Shown here: positions 63,022-64,000 of the stretch, in pieces
Numbering within the stretch: position 1 is the first letter of the stretch
Layout of the letters: every line of letters begins with the position of its first letter
From: Desulfosporosinus acididurans
GTDB lineage: Bacteria; Bacillota; Desulfitobacteriia; Desulfitobacteriales; Desulfitobacteriaceae
Reading direction: 5' to 3'
Assembly (NCBI RefSeq): GCF_001029285.1
Contig: NZ_LDZY01000007.1
Location: forward strand, 220,233-284,232
Length of the DNA: 64,000 nucleotides
Notes under the pieces: model-generated
Database searches by the model: none
What the model was told of the DNA's origin: nothing
The model's input: the letters and a program-made list of their open reading frames with translations, nothing else
Position numbers and translations under genes: made by a program

Positions 63022-63081
63022 CTAAAAAGATATGAATTTAAAGAGAGGTAGCTAGATTATATTGTCTTAATTAGCTTTTAC

Positions 63082-63113
63082 AAGGTCTAGAATTAATTCT
63101 AGATCTTATTTTT
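63082..63113 (+). terminator. Rho-independent terminator
   Basis: AAGGTCTAGAATT (63082-63094) pairs with AATTCTAGATCTT (63095-63107) with one G-T pair, followed by ATTTTTT. It ends the flavoprotein-ferredoxin operon. Confidence 0.78.
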
Positions 63114-63557
63114 TATATAAAATAACATATCTTATAGGACTATAGTGAATAATAAGCTACAAGTATGCAATAATACTATTCCATGAAATCCATTCTTCAA
63201 ACTATATTCTATATGCCTCTTGAAATAACCTTTTCAGAGTCAAGTTTCCTATAATTCACATGTAATATACGCAATCCATTTATTCCCATTATCTTACTTC
63301 GCAGACCCAAGATGGTGGTCTCAACCAAAGGAAGGTAGAAATGTGGTGGCACACTAGCTCTATGAGAATCGTTACTGTTGCTTAAGGGGGATAGTGTTAG
63401 TGACGCCGTATAGTGTCCGTTAATTGACGGTATATTTTGTCGTAGATTAGATGAGATATTAGTCGGTCAGTCTGTCCGTCAGTCCGTCAGTCATTGGTAT
63501 TTTGTTGTCATACAACAAAGGGAGAACTTCTCAGTTCTCTCTTTGTGTTCTTTTAAG
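63114..63557. other. Intergenic with GTCAGTC repeats
   Basis: At 63461-63492, GTCGGTCAGTCTGTCCGTCAG and the following bases are repeated units of 8 bases (GTC-AGTCC type). A hairpin ACAAAGGGAGAACT...CAGTTCTCTCTTTGT lies at about 63515-63547, at the end of the minus-strand RHH gene. No gene otherwise. Confidence 0.6.
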
Positions 63558-63806
63558 CTATTTAGCCTTTTTGTGGGGCAACGATATCAAATCAAAGAAG
63601 ATTCTAGTGCCTTCAACATCAAACTTTGCGACCATTGTCGCGACGGCAAGATTTATTAGGGCATTCTGAGTCATTCCAAAGGATATGGCCATTTTATTAA
63701 GTCCGTCTTTGACAGTCTCTGGTAGTTCAATCGACTGTCTTGGCAAATTTTTTCCCTCCTCATTTTGATTCACAGTATTATCCGAATTGCATCTGAATAA
63801 CACCAT
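63558..63806 (-). CDS. Ribbon-helix-helix DNA-binding protein
   Basis: An 82-residue protein. RQSIELPETVKDGLNKMAIS and FGMTQNALINLAVATMVA form a beta strand and two helices of the RHH (CopG/Arc) type. The N-terminal 20 residues are unstructured. There is no strong ribosome binding site at the ATG. Such proteins serve as plasmid or mobile-element repressors. It lies just downstream of the broken gene at 63825-64000. Confidence 0.7.
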   Translation of the reverse strand: MVLFRCNSDNTVNQNEEGKNLPRQSIELPETVKDGLNKMAISFGMTQNALINLAVATMVAKFDVEGTRIFFDLISLPHKKAK

Positions 63807-63824
63807 AATGAATCCGTTGTAAGA

Positions 63825-64000
63825 CTATCTTTTACTTAGATAGCTTTTCTTTGCAGTATTGGCCAGAATGTCGGCCCTTCCCTCTTTTAACTTTTCTTCA
63901 AATACTTTTCTAAACCAGGCAACCCTGATTTTTGGTGGGCGGGTACTGGTTAAATTTATCGTTCACTTTGCAAACAGCTTCAATTATTTCGCGTTCCTCA
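63825..64000 (-). pseudogene. 3' end of an unrecognised gene, frameshifted (cut by window edge)
   Basis: Reading from the window edge, EREIIEAVCKVNDKFNQYPP then TKNQG ends in a stop. In another frame VAWFRKVFEEKLKEGRAD and ILANTAKKSYLSKR continues naturally. One base is missing near 63915. It resembles the C-terminus of replication-initiation or DnaD-like helix-turn-helix proteins of mobile elements, by impression only. Confidence 0.45.

Noticed and set aside
63461..63492. CRISPR or iteron array
   Set aside because: Only a few 8-base GTCAGTCC-type units, without spacers; too little to support an origin or CRISPR.
1..64000. tRNA or rRNA genes
   Set aside because: No cloverleaf-type sequence or conserved rRNA stretch was noticed in reading both strands; a dedicated search would be needed to exclude them fully.

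Overview
The window looks like a low- to mid-GC, spore-forming Firmicute of the Peptococcaceae/Desulfitobacteriaceae type, with Desulfosporosinus or Desulfitobacterium the most likely. That placement is inferred from gene content: a CotD-like spore coat protein, a YjcZ-type mini-protein, a Spo0F-like regulator, two Spo0E-like mini-proteins, CWB2 wall-anchored surface proteins, and strong AGGAGG ribosome binding sites. No rRNA, tRNA or CRISPR was seen.

Layout. (1) 1-3178: two tandem large serine recombinases (here called A and B; A is cut by the window edge). (2) 3284-6416: a DUF262/HNH (GmrSD-type) nuclease, a 56-aa ORF and a HEPN-type protein, forming a possible defence cassette. (3) 6616-7265: repeat and IS debris. 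(4) 7405-16318: a visibly GC-richer block with a divergent AgrC/AgrA-like two-component pair and two CWB2 surface proteins; the first is broken by a 19-bp-period duplication in its signal peptide and by a second frameshift. (5) 16852-22424: XRE-cupin regulator with LysE exporter, a broken DUF2284 gene, recombinase C, a TetR/SDR divergent pair with a near-symmetrical operator-promoter, and recombinase and IS fragments. (6) 22589-31503: an accessory array of about a dozen very small genes, all on the plus strand, separated by two recurring intergenic modules (called R and B here). Many of these genes carry single-base frameshifts. (7) 31606-33606: sporulation genes. (8) 33831-36668: ECF sigma factor, DUF1858, LigB-type dioxygenase, DoxX and a double BFD-like [2Fe-2S] protein. 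(9) 36711-39589: a decayed second copy of the recombinase A-B pair with a ferritin-like gene between duplicated A/B junctions. (10) 39928-42907: methyltransferase-DedA-response regulator-histidine kinase operon on the minus strand. (11) 43264-53860: transposase and transglycosylase remnants, polysaccharide deacetylase, lipoprotein, a family of 53-aa Cys-rich proteins with a partner gene, Tag glycosylase, MazG-like protein, one near-full-length IS and small genes. (12) 53875-56094: a third recombinase A-B copy lying between remnants of an ADP-ribosylglycohydrolase-like gene and an LTA-synthase-like gene, then a broken peptidoglycan-binding gene. (13) 56525-59736: MacA/MacB-type efflux operon. 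(14) 60062-64000: IS remnant, TauE exporter, broken GNAT, Rrf2/flavoprotein/ferredoxin unit, an RHH protein and the broken 3' end of another gene.

How it fits together. Three decaying copies of one recombinase pair and at least six copies or pieces of one IS have repeatedly cut and fused host genes. Intact host functions sit between them: cell-surface modification and sensing, sporulation control, redox/iron-sulfur proteins and efflux. The stretches most worth a second look are the repeat-separated mini-gene array (22.9-31.5 kb), the GmrSD/HEPN pair, the out-of-frame surface protein with a possibly reversible signal-peptide duplication, and the Cys-rich mini-protein family. The number of single-base frameshifts is high enough that read-level verification matters. 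All family names are assigned by reading the sequence, not by database search.
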